Positions 46,485-58,380 of a DNA stretch of 64,000 nucleotides are shown piece after piece (position 1 is the first letter of the stretch; every line of letters starts with the position of its first letter). This stretch comes from Hofstenia miamia (taxonomy: Eukaryota > Xenacoelomorpha > Acoela). The notes below the pieces were generated by a model that ran no database searches, had not been told where the DNA came from, and saw nothing but the letters and a program-made list of their open reading frames with translations. The position numbers were made by a program, and so were the translations under genes. The stretch lies in the NCBI GenBank assembly GCA_004352715.1, contig SCFE01000004.1, positions 3,048,632 to 3,112,631 of the forward strand, read 5' to 3'.

Positions 46485-49400
46485 CAAGATCAACTTGCGC
46501 GCCCTGCGCCTCTAAATCGCCTTTAACCTTCTCAGCTTCTGCTTTAGGAATGTCTTTTTTAAGAATTTGAGGAGCGCTCTCAACGAACTTCTTTGCTTGT
46601 ATGAGGTTCATTCCTTCAATTAGATTCCTAATTGCTTTAATTACTTTGACTTTTGATGGTTGTTCGAAGCCTTTCAAGACAACATTGAACGTTAATTTCT
46701 GAGGCGCTTCTTCTTTAGTTTCAGTCTCTAAAATATAGGTATCGAAAATTACTAATCTTTGACAAAGTTAAGCAAAAAACGGTAAAAATAAATCACATTA
46801 TTTTTAAAACTGAAATATAAGTAAACAACCATTACGGTATTTCCAAGGACAAATGTTGGAATTTGATGAGTTGTGATGTTTTAATGGATTGGTGCAGAGC
46901 ACATAGCTGGTACAATAAACATTCTACGTACATGCATTTCTAGCTTTAACAATCAAAACATGACATAAATCAGGGGTTGAAAGATAAAAAATATCGATGT
47001 TTTAAAACACATTCATTAGTGTTATATATTAGTTAGGACTTGAATTACATTTCAACGCCATTTTTAAATAACGGTGTAATTAACCCTAAATGATCCAGTA
47101 AAGGACGAAAGTTTACTTTTTAATATCCCACTACAACAACATTTTTAATAACGTGTATAATATATTTATTAGTTAGATGATCTCATTAGTAATCGCACAA
47201 CATAATTGCAAGAGTCAATGTTCAAATTTGCATCTCAATTAGAAATGTAATGGGATTTGAGAACAAATATTTCAGAAACTTCTGAATAAATTCTTACAAA
47301 AAATTGTGAATATGCTAAGTTTTTCATGCTGAATACGATTTTTGTGTTATATTGTACATACTATGCCCTTTACAGGGTCATAGATGAAAATTAAATTGCA
47401 TATATAAAAATTGAGGAGAAATTTGAATTCACAATGCTAAAATTAACCCAATTGCAAAAAATCAAAGCTATAGTGCTCATCAATGTAAAAAGAATTTGTT
47501 CAGTTAGGTGTCCGAAAACTTTTGATCACTACTGTATATCATATTATATATATTATTGTTCACTTTGTTAGTTGTTAAACATGCCTTTTTAGGCCTTTTT
47601 AGTAAACGAAGCTAGACCAGCTTACATTGATGGATAACCTTAATTTTGTGTATTTCTGTGGTATATATAAGGTAATGCTTTTATCATGCTATCAAGGATA
47701 ATGTAAGCAGGGCTTATGAGAATAGTAAGAAGTGAGAACCGAAAATCCTTTTTTGGAAAAGGAAAGTTATAATGTATTTATTTTAATTATGACTAACAAA
47801 GATTGTTTGGTGAGGTGGGAAGATGGAACATGCAACACTGTTGCCCTTGTTGATATTCTGCCTAAACTGACTGCAGGGGTTAACATACTCTGAAAGTATA
47901 CCTTGCAATGGAAGGGAACAATTCTATCTGTCAAGGATTCTGATAATATTTTGGTAAAATGTTCAGATACTACACAGAATACTATCATGTGCAGATATTT
48001 GCACAACAAACGATTTAGGAAAGAATATGTTTTGACGATATGACTTCTCTTTCAAGGGGAAATTATTCCAACTTCTGACAATCAACAAACAAGTGCTATG
48101 ACGAACAGAAGAATGGATTTAAACGAAGACGGCAGCCCTATGTTATTGATGAACTATCAGACGACAGCTACGAAGAAGCATCTAGTTCTTCAGAGGCTGA
48201 TGAGGATGTGAGTCTTGCTGATTCATCTTCATCAAGTGCTGAATCAGAAGACGGTGGAATTATTTTATTTCCAAATCGGCAACGACAGGACAGGGTTATA
48301 TGGGAGAAAGTGAATAATCAATTGGAGTACCCTGAATAGGTTAGCACAGGTGACGAAGAAAATGATGTTGAACTATAAGAACTCATTCTGTATATATCGG
48401 AATATTTAACAGATGAGTTTCTTGATATGATATGCTATTAGATCTGTATGCAACTCCAAATCGCCAGTTTACTGTTAATCAACTAAAGTTGAAGCGTTCT
48501 TGTGAGCATTTGCCTTTATATGTCATCATATGTGGTCCATAACGTCTCGATTCACTACTGTCACGGACATTATGTCGAGAAATGTATGGATGGAAATTAA
48601 AAGATACCTTTATTTCATAAAAATGCAACCCGAACATCTGACAAAGAAGGATTTCAAATTCTCTCCAATCATTGATCATTTTAACAATGTTTGCTCTCAC
48701 ATTCCTATGCGTGAAAATCTTTCAATTGATGAGCATAGATTGCCTGCTAAAACCAATAAAAGTCGATTACGTCAATATAACCCGAGGAAGCCGAAAAAGT
48801 GGGGATTTAAAATATTCATGCTGACTGATACTACGGGAATAGTTCATAAAATTGAATTCTATCTTGGATCTCATCAACGAACTGAACGAAATCTTGGTGC
48901 ATCTGGTGATGTTGTTTTCCGATTATGTGAAACAATTCTATCACACCGAAATTTTAGCGCTTGAAGAAAAGGAAATTTATGTTCTTTCAACATTTCGGCT
49001 AAACTGCATTCCCAGTCTGCAGTTTTCCAGACAAGCAACTAATAGCTCAAACAGGCAGGGGTACAATAGAGGAAAACCAGTGAGAATAAAGCAAAATATA
49101 AAACATGTAAATAAATTAAATGCATACGCAACGCATATCAAATATTAAGAATGGGCAAGAATAAAGATGTTTTGTATACAATTTATTATATTAATACTGA
49201 AGTGATGCTAATCCAGTGGCCGCGACTGTATATATATATACATATATACTTGTTTATTTATTTGTATATATAATGTATATATCATATATAAATACATTCC
49301 TATATATTTATCTTGATAATTTTTTATAAACCAGCACCTACATGTCTATGTTGGGGTGCATGTGCACCTCAAACTGCCAAAAGTATAAATTTTCGGTTTT

Positions 49401-50680
49401 GATTTAAGTGTTAGTATATAAGTACGGAAAATGAAAAAAGGTATACCTGTTGGAGATTGTAAAGGAGCTGCAGCAGTAACAACAGGTAAATCTTCAATTC
49501 GCAATTTTATCCTATAAGATCACATATGTAAACTTTGAGCCATGATGAAAGCAAAATTTTTGTTAGTGTGAAGTGAAAGTGCAAAAATTTAATAAATAGT
49601 AAATAAACTGAAATTACTTTTAAAATATACAAAGTATAACCAATAAGAAGCTATTTATGCCTATTCATTTTTAAATGACTGACACAACCGTGGGAATTAA
49701 CTCTTATCTACCGGAAATGGGATCAATTTAACTCCAGGTGTGCTTCGCAACAAAATATAGTATGAAATAGATAAGTTATAAACAAATGCTTTTCCATGTT
49801 TACAAGGTCTATCAGAAAGTATAAAAATATGTATCATTTGTACGAATTCCAGTAAGGGACTGACAAAGGGAAATAATTAATAATGAATGGGGTCGTATTA
49901 ACCTCCCTTTTCGTTAGTAGTAGATAACTGGAGAGGCTGCCAGCATTTAATCCACTCCAGCTTGTGCATCTGTGGATTTGAGACCGCCGACCTCATAGCT
50001 GCCAATGTTGTAAGAAATGCATCTCCGAGACGACGATGTACACTGTTTGGACGAAACAAGGATAGAAAAGTTGGAACCACCTGTCCTCGATGCTTCCAAC
50101 CAACCTGTACTGATCATGGATCAATAATTTGTGATCATCATTGAATTAGAGTTAGTAATGATTTTAGAACACTTACTTTATTTATTTAAACACTAATTCT
50201 GCTTTTTAATCTCTAAATAAAAAATTTGGACAAAGAAGACAGCTTTTCTAGTCTGGGGTCATTTTGACCTCATTTCCGGTAATAATGCTGTGAAAATCAT
50301 TTCCGGTAGATAAGGGCTAAAGGTTTAATACACCCCTTTCGATGAAATATTTAAACTATTTAGTTGTATCAAACAACTTCTAGGAATACGAAAATATTAC
50401 TTCTTAAGAGATGGAATAATAAATTTGTAAAATATTCCACAACTATGCTAGTTTTAATGATATGGTAGTGTATTGCAGATGAAAAAACTTACTTTAGAAG
50501 GTCATTTAAATCCGCGGTTTCTGATAAACTTAAATTGGAGATTTGTTCAACTAAATTTTCTACTTTGGCACTGAAAGTTCGATTGAGCGGAGGACTTTGT
50601 AATGGGGCTTCGGCGGCAACCTGCGCACATAAATACCTGCTGGATAAAATGAGTCTTCGTGAACAAACCCGACAAATCAT
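46480..50680 (-). CDS. MRPL12: Mitochondrial large-subunit ribosomal protein L12 (bL12m), complete, three exons
   Basis: Exons 50680-50493, 49511-49447 and 46727-46480 join in phase (2, 1) at GT-AG sites to give 166 residues. Exon 1 encodes an Arg/Ser-rich mitochondrial targeting start (MICRVCSRRLILSSRYL) and the dimerisation region KVENLVEQISNLSLSETADL followed by NDLLK. Exon 2 is the Ala/Pro hinge (VVTAAAPLQSP). Exon 3 is the conserved C-terminal domain that binds translation factors: TFNVVLKGF, KVKVIKAIRNLIEGMNLIQA, KKFVESAPQILKKDI and AEKVKGDLEAQGAQVDLE. Length and domain order fit animal MRPL12, the stalk protein of the mitoribosome. Both introns (981 and 2719 bp) contain plus-strand piggyBac remnants. 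The stop codon overlaps the poly(A) signal. Confidence 0.95.
47500..47540. mobile_element. Possible Tc1 end remnant
   Basis: GTGTCCGAAAACTTTTGATC followed by ACTACTGTATAT has the form of a Tc1 inverted-repeat end at a TA. No partner end was found. It lies in MRPL12 intron 2. Confidence 0.3.
48040..49150 (+). mobile_element. piggyBac transposase remnant in MRPL12 intron 2
   Basis: On the plus strand, opposite to the host gene. An acidic Ser/Glu/Asp-rich N-terminus (SSEADEDVSLADSSSSSAES, about 48185-48245) leads to the DDE_Tnp_1_7 region at 48530-48964. That region has NLSIDEHRLPAK with the first catalytic Asp, then RQYNPRKPKKWGFKIFMLTD and LGASGDVVFRL. After a deletion and frameshift, the EKEIYVLSTFRLNCIPSLQF segment follows. 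The part with the second Asp (the VFFDNFF-type motif) is missing, and several stops lie in the N-terminal part. It cannot be active. Confidence 0.8.
49701..50316 (+). mobile_element. 616-bp piggyBac deletion derivative in MRPL12 intron 1
   Basis: The ends CTCTTATCTACCGGAAATG and CATTTCCGGTAGATAAGGG are near-exact inverses. The left flank is TTAA (49697-49700) and the right flank CTAA (50317-50320), the piggyBac target site with one change. The interior keeps only the transposase C-terminus (49917-50141 plus a stop), including RRRCTLFG and TCPRCFQPTCTDHGSIICDH, a cysteine-rich zinc-binding domain. The catalytic domain is deleted. It may have been mobilised in trans by a full-length relative. 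Confidence 0.75.
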
Positions 50681-52199
50681 CTAAAACAATGAAATGCGCA
50701 ATTAAAACTGATTAATATCAAAAATGAAATCTAAACATGATCTAAATGTACAATACATTCAGATATGATAAATATTTACTTGCCACTATATTAGTTACAA
50801 CTGCATACATTCCAATTCAATAAACTACTAATAGGATACTAAAAGAACGATCTCAAATTCTCTTCCTCAGTGTATGGCAATAGCCCTCTTTTCTAACAAA
50901 TAGATCCGATTACGAATAAAAATTACCAAATCCTGTAAATATGGTTGATATTTCATTTTAATAAATCCTAATTTACGAAATGGTTTTATTGAAGAACGTA
51001 CAAGTCAAATAAATCAAACATGAAATACTATTTTACAAATCCCATTTTAATTAGCCAAATTAATTAAAAAATGCGTTTTTAAGTAAGCAGATGAAATAAA
51101 GTGTTGAGTGACGTGCGGCACAAGCTAAGAAATATACTAGCTGAGGACGCAGAACGTTGAAAAATAACAATAAATTTTTTAAAATTTCAAAATATATTCG
51201 ATACATACTAATTACATCCACTGCATGCAAGAGAAATAATCAACGAGGGCACACTTTGAAGAAAAAAACCATTCTTTTTAATTTTTGAAGTAATCTTTGT
51301 TTTCGGTTGTAATTTAATGAATTTAACCAAATTACAAATTGGTGAACGTGGATAGCAAGGTACAGACAACAATGAATATGATGAAAAATACAATAAAACT
51401 ATAAATTTACCGATAATGATTGTTAAAAACATTATGAGCATGAACAGAAGTAACGGTAAACGTAAATCTAGAAATTTCTAATTTAATTTTAAGCTAATTA
51501 GATTTTACAAAATTGAAATAAATAATACATATACAATTCATCACTAAGTAAATTTGACTAACACAGGCTTACAAAAAATATCTTCTGGCATGAACTTTTT
51601 ATGAGATATTGACTAATATGGCGATGAAAATTGAAATCTGATAATATATTTACTCTATCACATCAGGTTTTATTGCTATGGAACAAACACGATATTTGTC
51701 CTAAATCGCCAAATTATCTGTAAATATTGAATATATGCACGCAAGTGAAGATCCAGAGTGTCACTATATATTCTATCTACACTATCTTCTTCACAATTAT
51801 AGGGTATAAAGACTAAAAAATATAATTCCGAAATGCAAAAACTCCAGTATGTTTAATCAAGCAATCAGTTAGTCAATTCCACATCGTAGTCTACATGTAT
51901 ATTATAATTTTAATCTAACTCATAAGTTTGTTTTTTCGGCTTTCCTCTTGATTTATTGTCATTGATACCAAATGCGAGACATTGGGTTACTGTATCAATA
52001 TATGTTTAGTTTAATGCTGGTTCGATGTATGCAATGAGGCACATTATATAAAACTAGCACTTATTACTTATTGATCGAAAACAATTGCATTAATTTATGT
52101 ATAGTATCTGTGTGGATATTTGTACATACATCGCATTGAAATCGCAACCTCGACTAGAAGGAAGTGTGTGAATCATTTGTGAAGACTGTATATCTTGCA
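50681..52199. other. Upstream flank of MRPL12, nothing recognised
   Basis: AT-rich DNA with no supported feature. The MRPL12 promoter should lie just right of 50680, but no distinctive motif is visible. Confidence 0.4.
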
Positions 52200-53420
52200 T
52201 ATTTTCACGTACCTTTTGGAGATCAGGATAAATCTTGAGCACCTCACCGTGTTTGCAAACATCTTTGGACTATTGCTATTTCTGTATGGTGAACATTAGA
52301 GGATTCAATAGAAGAAATAAATACACATTTCAGTATCCAAATATTCCAAGCGTCATTCGACCAATCGATCATTGCAAGGAAGTGCCGGTGCCCCTATTTA
52401 CTAAACTGCCAACGATCAATGACAAAACCTTTTTTGCTTACTCAATTTGAATTGAATGATCTGGTGAGTGATTTATATCTATCAAAAAATAGTCCGCACA
52501 GTTATTTGCATCGCAATTGAATGAAGATTAGCTCCTCAAACCTGGTCTTTTAATAAAAACAGAGGGGAGGAGTTACTTCAATATGTTCATGATGATGGAG
52601 AACTGGTTTTCTGAATCGATATTGAGAGTCTTTTATTTGAAATGAATTGTCTGCATATAAAGCAGATGAGTAGATACTATTTATCGATAGTTCTGCTTCA
52701 TAATGGGAATTTGTACGGTTTAATTTCAATTGGTCAATCAGTTAAAGTGAAGGAGGAATATGCAAATATCAAGACTGGTTGGGAAAGTTATAATATCAAA
52801 ACCATAAATGGATCAAAATGATTAATTTTCTCCTAGTGCAACAGGCACGATATATAAAGTATCCCAGATTTTTGTGTTATTGGGATAGTAGAACTACGTC
52901 TGTTCACTGGATGAAGAGAAACTGGTCTGCAAGAACCAATTTATCTTGTAGTGTTCAATGATCCATTAGTTGATAAAGAGAAATCCTGTTTCCCCAATAT
53001 TTATCAAAATAGGACTAATTAAACAATTTGTCAAAGCTCTCAACCATGATGTTCAAAGTCCTCTGATTGAGTATTGAGAAGAAAAAGGCTGGCATATTCA
53101 ATGGAACCCAAATACGTACACTTCTGAATGATACAAACGTCCTTCAACAATGATGGTGGCAGAAATCAGGACTTGAAGAGCTTTATGGAAACAGGCGGAA
53201 TTATGACTACCAAGAATCGGTAGATGAAGCTGCTTTATCTTTTCAGCCATTGGGCTGTAGAATGAGCATTACCTGCATAGTCACCTGTCTGAATTTCCAG
53301 AAGAACAATTTGAGAAATTTCACCAGGATGATAGAAGACACATACCAAAGTCGATGGGATTCGCACATGTTACCAGAAACTACACATCAACGAAGGTCAA
53401 AGAGGAAAACAATTTTATAG
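52200..53420 (+). mobile_element. Decayed copy of an unnamed repeat-encoded protein family
   Basis: Pieces in several plus-strand frames follow one order. They are CYFCMVNIRGF with a nearby YPNIPSVIRP (52275-52370), then VLLHNGN and VKVKEEYANIK (about 52685-52780), YWDSRTTSVHWMKRNW (about 52880-52935), KAGIFNGTQIRTLLND (about 53085-53135) and HSHLSEFPEEQFEKFHQDDR (about 53278-53335). I recall these as successive blocks of a protein of 500 or more residues found in many copies in aphids, Hydra, crustaceans and others, usually listed as uncharacterised. The second block fits a C-x2-C zinc site, and FHQD may be functional. This copy has many frameshifts. Its transposon class is not known to me. 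Confidence 0.55.
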
Positions 53421-55056
53421 CGTTTAATCAAATGTATAGAAATGACACTATTTTATATTTTTATTTATTTGTTAATTTTTTTGTCTACTACACAATACAT
53501 ATTTTACTAAATGATTAATCAACTAGTCTTATTTTGAATATGATTCTCCAAATTAATCAGAGTACACTAGTTCTATTCATTTAAATTTTGAGCGACTTAG
53601 TCAACTTTTTGGGATAAATTGATTTATAGGGACTAAAGGTGCTTTTTGTGGATTTTAATTTAAGTTTATGAAGATCATCTAATGTCAACCTTTAGTCCAC
53701 GACGTGCTGATAGTTCTTTATTTCTATAACTACTGAATATTTACGATAACATTGAGTTTTTCTTGAGCCACAATCATCAATTTTGTCGGAAAGTTTTACA
53801 TAACACGTGTTCCGCATCTCGTATATTGAATTCAAACTCCTCAACCAAACGTTTTAGTAAGAAATAAAATTACGTGCTTGAATTTTTATTGAATTTATAT
53901 CATTAGTTAGCTGATATTTCAAACACTACGGAAATTCACTGTTTAATCGTATTTTAAAATTTATAAATTCAAATACCTCGAAAACCAAATGTTAAATTGA
54001 GCTTCAGATTCGGAAATAGCACCTAAATATTGTACAAAGACAGTTATCAAACCTTCTGGCAGAAAATTCATGTTTACCACTGTAATGAATATAAGTAATA
54101 TAATAGATAATCGTTTCTCCTTTAAAAATTTTCATTTTTATAATTGAATGCATTAAATTTATTAAATTCAATTTTAGAAGAAGTTTTATGAAATTTTCAA
54201 TGCCATAAACTACTTTGTGATTCGGATTAAAAATAATGAGAGCAATACAAAATTAAAGTTGAAGCTGCTGTAATTAACAATTGAAGTAATTTTTGTTTTC
54301 AATGCCTCTACGCTGTTTTATATTTTATAATATTTTCATTTGATTCATACAAGGCGAAGTGAATAAGTAGGAGCCCTCCTTCCAAAGAACATTCCCTGTT
54401 CATATCCACCTGACAGTTGTCGGTCGATGAAAAATTTATTATGGCAAGGTTTCATTGGATGCGATTACCAAGCGCAATAAATAACGAAGCTACCTATATC
54501 TTGGTATGCCATGTTCATTCTTAAGTGCAAACAACAATTTTCTAATGACAAATGAAGATGTTATTGATAAATGTTAAGCAAAAAAAAATTGCGAAATGTT
54601 AAACAAATAATTTAACTTATAATATTGTATTTACCTAAAAAATTAGTATTTTGGCCACAAAAATTGACCAAAATTTTTGGTAAAATTACGAGTTCATACT
54701 GACTATGCATTGTTTAAAACGTTTTATAAAGTACGTTTTACCATCTACAAAATATAATGTTTAAGGTTTTCAAAAGAAAAACATTGATCTTTTGCTAAAA
54801 GATAGTGGGGCTGTGAAAACTATTGAATTTCTATAAGTGAAACATTCTCCATAAATCGAATTTTACAATCAATCATTCTAGAGAATGATTCAATAAAGTC
54901 TATACTTATAGATGGCGCTTTGTACAATTTTAGTGAATTATAGACGGCGCCTTGTACTTTTGAAAATTATTCGCGGCTTTTTGTGCACATCAATGACAGT
55001 ATTGGCCCACGCCGAATGTTGAGTCTAGTTTGTAACACAAAAAAGTTTAGGGCTGG
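53421..55056. other. Intergenic, minor direct repeat
   Basis: AT-rich. ATAGATGGCGCTTTGTAC (54908) and ATAGACGGCGCCTTGTAC (about 54940) form a short direct repeat. No gene recognised. Confidence 0.4.
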
Positions 55057-55290
55057 CTAATCACGATAACAAAGCTTCTCTTCACTATCTAGGAGTTTAA
55101 TTACGTCATTAAAAAGTGTTGCAACTTCTTTGTCCGGAGGAACTTTACTGAATAAAAGTTGGCTGACTGTGCTGCTTTCTCTTGATTTTGCTTCATTATT
55201 GGGTTCCTTTTGTTCATCAATAGAAGCATTGAATCGGATTAATGAAAAACGGAATTTTTCATGCAGATAACAATATCGTACAAAACACAT
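55057..55290 (-). CDS. Unrecognised short open frame
   Basis: A 77-residue minus-strand frame ending in a polar, well-composed stretch (SRESSTVSQLLFSKVPPDKE, then VATLFNDVIKLLDSEEK). Codon composition looks more protein-like than its AT-rich surroundings, so it may be a last exon or a decayed gene. No family is recognised and no splice partner was identified. Confidence 0.2.
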   Translation of the reverse strand: MCFVRYCYLHEKFRFSLIRFNASIDEQKEPNNEAKSRESSTVSQLLFSKVPPDKEVATLFNDVIKLLDSEEKLCYRD

Positions 55291-55387
55291 ATATTACAAT
55301 GGTTGCCGATTTAAGATCTTTTTTCCTTAAGATCACAGAAAAATTCGACTAAATTTTGAGTTTCTTTAAAACTCTTAGTAACTTCAA

Positions 55388-55766
55388 GAACATATCGATG
55401 GCATAGAGCAAAAATATGTTATCTGCAGTTTTTGTAGTTTTGAGAAAATCGACTTTAAAGGTTTCGCGTTAATTTAGGGAGAAGAGGTAGTTGTTGCATT
55501 TTTGCAAGCATAAAGTAAGATGTATTTTTTGTAAAGTAGATATTGCTATTATCAGTTTGTATGTTGCAAAAATGGGTATTTTGCTCTACAAAATTGCAGA
55601 TAGCACCTTTGTGCTCTGATATATATTCTATTTTCTTTTGGGTATACAGCTTCAGCTTTCAAACACAATAAACTATAAGTAAAACACTATCAGAAAACAA
55701 CAAAACATGAAAATTTGCCAAAATTGCAGATAGCACCTATTTGCCCTATGCCATCGATTTGTTAAC
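55388..55766. mobile_element. Inverted-repeat element (MITE-like)
   Basis: CATATCGATGGCATAGAGCAAAAA...TATCTGCAGTTTT at 55390-55432 is the inverse of AAATTGCAGATAGCACCTAT...CCCTATGCCATCGAT at 55720-55762. A third partial copy (AAATTGCAGATAGCACCTTT) lies at 55590-55609. No coding capacity. Confidence 0.55.
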
Positions 55767-55955
55767 AGTAAGCCTTCTGTAGTAGATTCAGATTGTTCAA
55801 TTTGAGAAAATTTTTGTTTTAAGAAACAGCTTCCGATGTTTAAAGTATCTTTCTGAATTATTATTAACAAATCTCACGGTGCATGATTTGCACTGATACA
55901 CGGTTTTCAGACTCCGAGTTCGATAGACAGAATAGTAGAAATTTGACAATTTTTC

Positions 55956-55962
<7 letters not shown>

Positions 55963-55989
<27 letters not shown>
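55963..55989. repeat. (TA)n microsatellite
   Basis: TA tract immediately before an RT fragment that carries a second TA tract (about 56018-56031). Confidence 0.85.
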
Positions 55990-55991
<2 letters not shown>

Positions 55992-56105
55992 TGTGGTTAG
56001 CCCTTTGTTATTTACTATATATATATATATTAATGATATGCCTATTTTTCACAATGTGTCTACCTAATTGTACGCTGATGATCCAAAAATTGAGAGTATA
56101 TTTAA
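55990..56105 (+). mobile_element. LINE RT core fragment with a TA tract inside the YIND codons
   Basis: The plus strand encodes VVSPLLFTIYIYINDMPIF followed after one stop by LYADDPKIES. These are the two halves of the RT active-site region (normally GSVLSPLLF.IYINDM...YADDT). The TA tract adds an extra Ile-Tyr pair in the IYIND segment. Only about 115 bases are recognisable. Confidence 0.65.
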
Positions 56106-56830
56106 TTATTTACCATTTTGCAGGGTAAATTTAATATACACATAAATTCACTTGTAAAAATAGTTCTAAAATTTGCGCAAATAGCTTTGTTTCTAAGCAT
56201 GTAATAATCACACATTACAAATCTCTCATTTTCCTCAAAATACAATATAGAATATGATATGGTCGCAAATTATATGTTAAATTAAACTCCATATTTAAAC
56301 TCCAAGTGTTCTTAAATCATAACTTACTCTGTGTTTTCATCAAATACAATCAAATATTAACCATTTTCATAACACTAGATAAGTTTCTAAAGCATAAGTT
56401 ACCTTTGTAACATTTCGTACTTAATTACAATAATATTCTTGAGAAATTCAAGGAACAAAACTTTGAATAACTGCTTATCTGAAGCTTTAATAGAAAAAAA
56501 AATTATCAAACTAGCAAACTTGAGGGATGCTCTAAGTTAATACAAAATTATAGAGGTAATATATCAAACACGTTGATCAATATTTATGATTAATTTTTTC
56601 CTTAAGCCTAATCAAGAAATAATCACCGCAAGTGCTCTTTTGTTAATCACTTTAAACTGGAAAACCTGAAGATATAGTGTAATTATATATGTATGTGTTT
56701 TTCATTCTTTTCTTTAACTTTAAGAGTATCCACAGTAGTGGTTTTTTTGATAGCATATCAATAAAATTAGAAACGTCAAAATTGTTGGCAAATTTCAACA
56801 TCAATCTTGAATTTACAGTACAAAGAGCGA
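56106..56830. other. Intergenic, nothing recognised
   Basis: AT-rich DNA with no supported feature. Confidence 0.4.
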
Positions 56831-56989
56831 AGGACTGGTAATACTACAAAATAAGGCAACAACTATGAACGCCATACTGAACAATGACACTTCAAATGCC
56901 AGTTAAACGGGAGAGCAAAATTGTAGGTGTCTGAAAAGCCCTAAAGTAAGAAGTTAAAAAGACATAATCTGAAACGCGACAGTGACGAT

Positions 56990-58380
56990 GATGTCGACAT
57001 TCGAGTTCATCAGAATGAAGTTCAAGGCTTGGGCAGTCCTATAAGCGAAGAACTTGTCGGTTTTGAATTTTCTTGATTTCTTAATAGCTACGAACTCCTG
57101 GTGCTGGCGTGTTCGAGACACCTTTACACCAGCAACCCAGGATAAACATTTCCGGCTAAGTGTTTCAAGTTTTCTTAAAATAGAGGTAGACTGGTACCAA
57201 CACAGAGACGCAAAGAATAAAATAGATTATTTAAATGTATTAATAATGGAGAGTAATGCAACGGCCGCAGAACACTGCCCTGGGAACGCCACTAGTAACA
57301 TTGACGCTATTAGAAAGTGTTAAATCAACACGGACATGTTGTGTGGGATTAGTCAAGTATGAGGCAAACATGTCAATAAAATCTTGGTCAAAGCCAAATT
57401 TACCAACCTTGATCAGGAGGTAGTCATGACGGACTTTATCGAATGCTTTCGCAAAGTCAAAGTAGACGGCAGCACACGGGGAGCTGGTGTCAAGGTTGGA
57501 ATATATCTTGTCCAAGTACAGAAGAAGCTGTGTTTTCTTCTGAAGCCATGTTGGGCATTGCTCAGCTTAGGTCTAACTTTTGGGTAGACAAAGTTGAAGA
57601 ATATTCGTTTAAGGTCAAGCGACAGCTGCGGTAATAAACTTATGGAATGGTAGTTTCGTACATTTTTAGGAGAACTTGACTTTAACCGAGGAGTTACAAA
57701 AACACACTTCCAACTAGAAGGCCACACACAGCTATTAAATATTGATGTGAACAAGAAGCAAGTGAGCGGCGCAAGAATATTATGGCATTTCCTGAAACAA
57801 ATCCAGGGACCGGGTCATTTGACGTTGATGTCTTGCATACTATCCGCGTTGGGCATATCACGAGGAGAAGCATCGTGTATAGTACCATCTGCGCAAACCA
57901 CAGAAGAAAAGTTATGTTAAACAGTAGGGTAGTTTGAAAATTTTTTTTGGAATTTCAATATTGGGGATCCAAAAACCTGGAAAACCCTCCAAAAATAGCA
58001 TTTTCAGCGACCTACCCCTCCCCAAAGGTCGCGCGAGGTAAATTTCACAAAAATGGCTATAACTCACTGATTTCTTATCATAGAAAGGTGATATTGATGT
58101 CAAAAGATGCAGAATACACAAGTTTATATCTATCCTAAAAGGAACAAACCGAATTTCTCCAGTTCAGAGAGAAATGACTGCGATTCACTGGAGTTTGCAT
58201 AAGCCGAGGCCCAGCAGTAAATTCAGATCGCCCAGGACAACAACGACTTTTTTACGTGAAGCATCGGAGCCAACAGTAGCCTTAAACGCAGAAATGTGGT
58301 GGCTCAGGCAAAGACTGATATCAATAGGAGCTGCTAGGAAAAGATAGAAATAGTGATGTAAGAGAATAACAGAACACATA
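56990..58380 (-). mobile_element. Non-LTR retrotransposon, family D, decayed
   Basis: Minus strand. The endonuclease part has KKVVVVLGDLNLLLG (58270-58210). RT parts are WPSSWKCVFVTPRLKSSSPK and NYHSISLLPQLSLDLKRIFF (57740-57600), AVYFDFAKAFDKVRHDYLLI (about 57470-57410) and VTSGVPRAVF (about 57290), where the usual GVPQGSVLGP is cut short. A likely C-terminal tail reads through 57240-56990 (KKIQNRQVLRL). GC content is higher than in the surroundings. Many frame breaks. Confidence 0.75.

Noticed and set aside
57384-57634. Plus-strand frames over LINE D
   Set aside because: Shadows of the minus-strand RT fragments.
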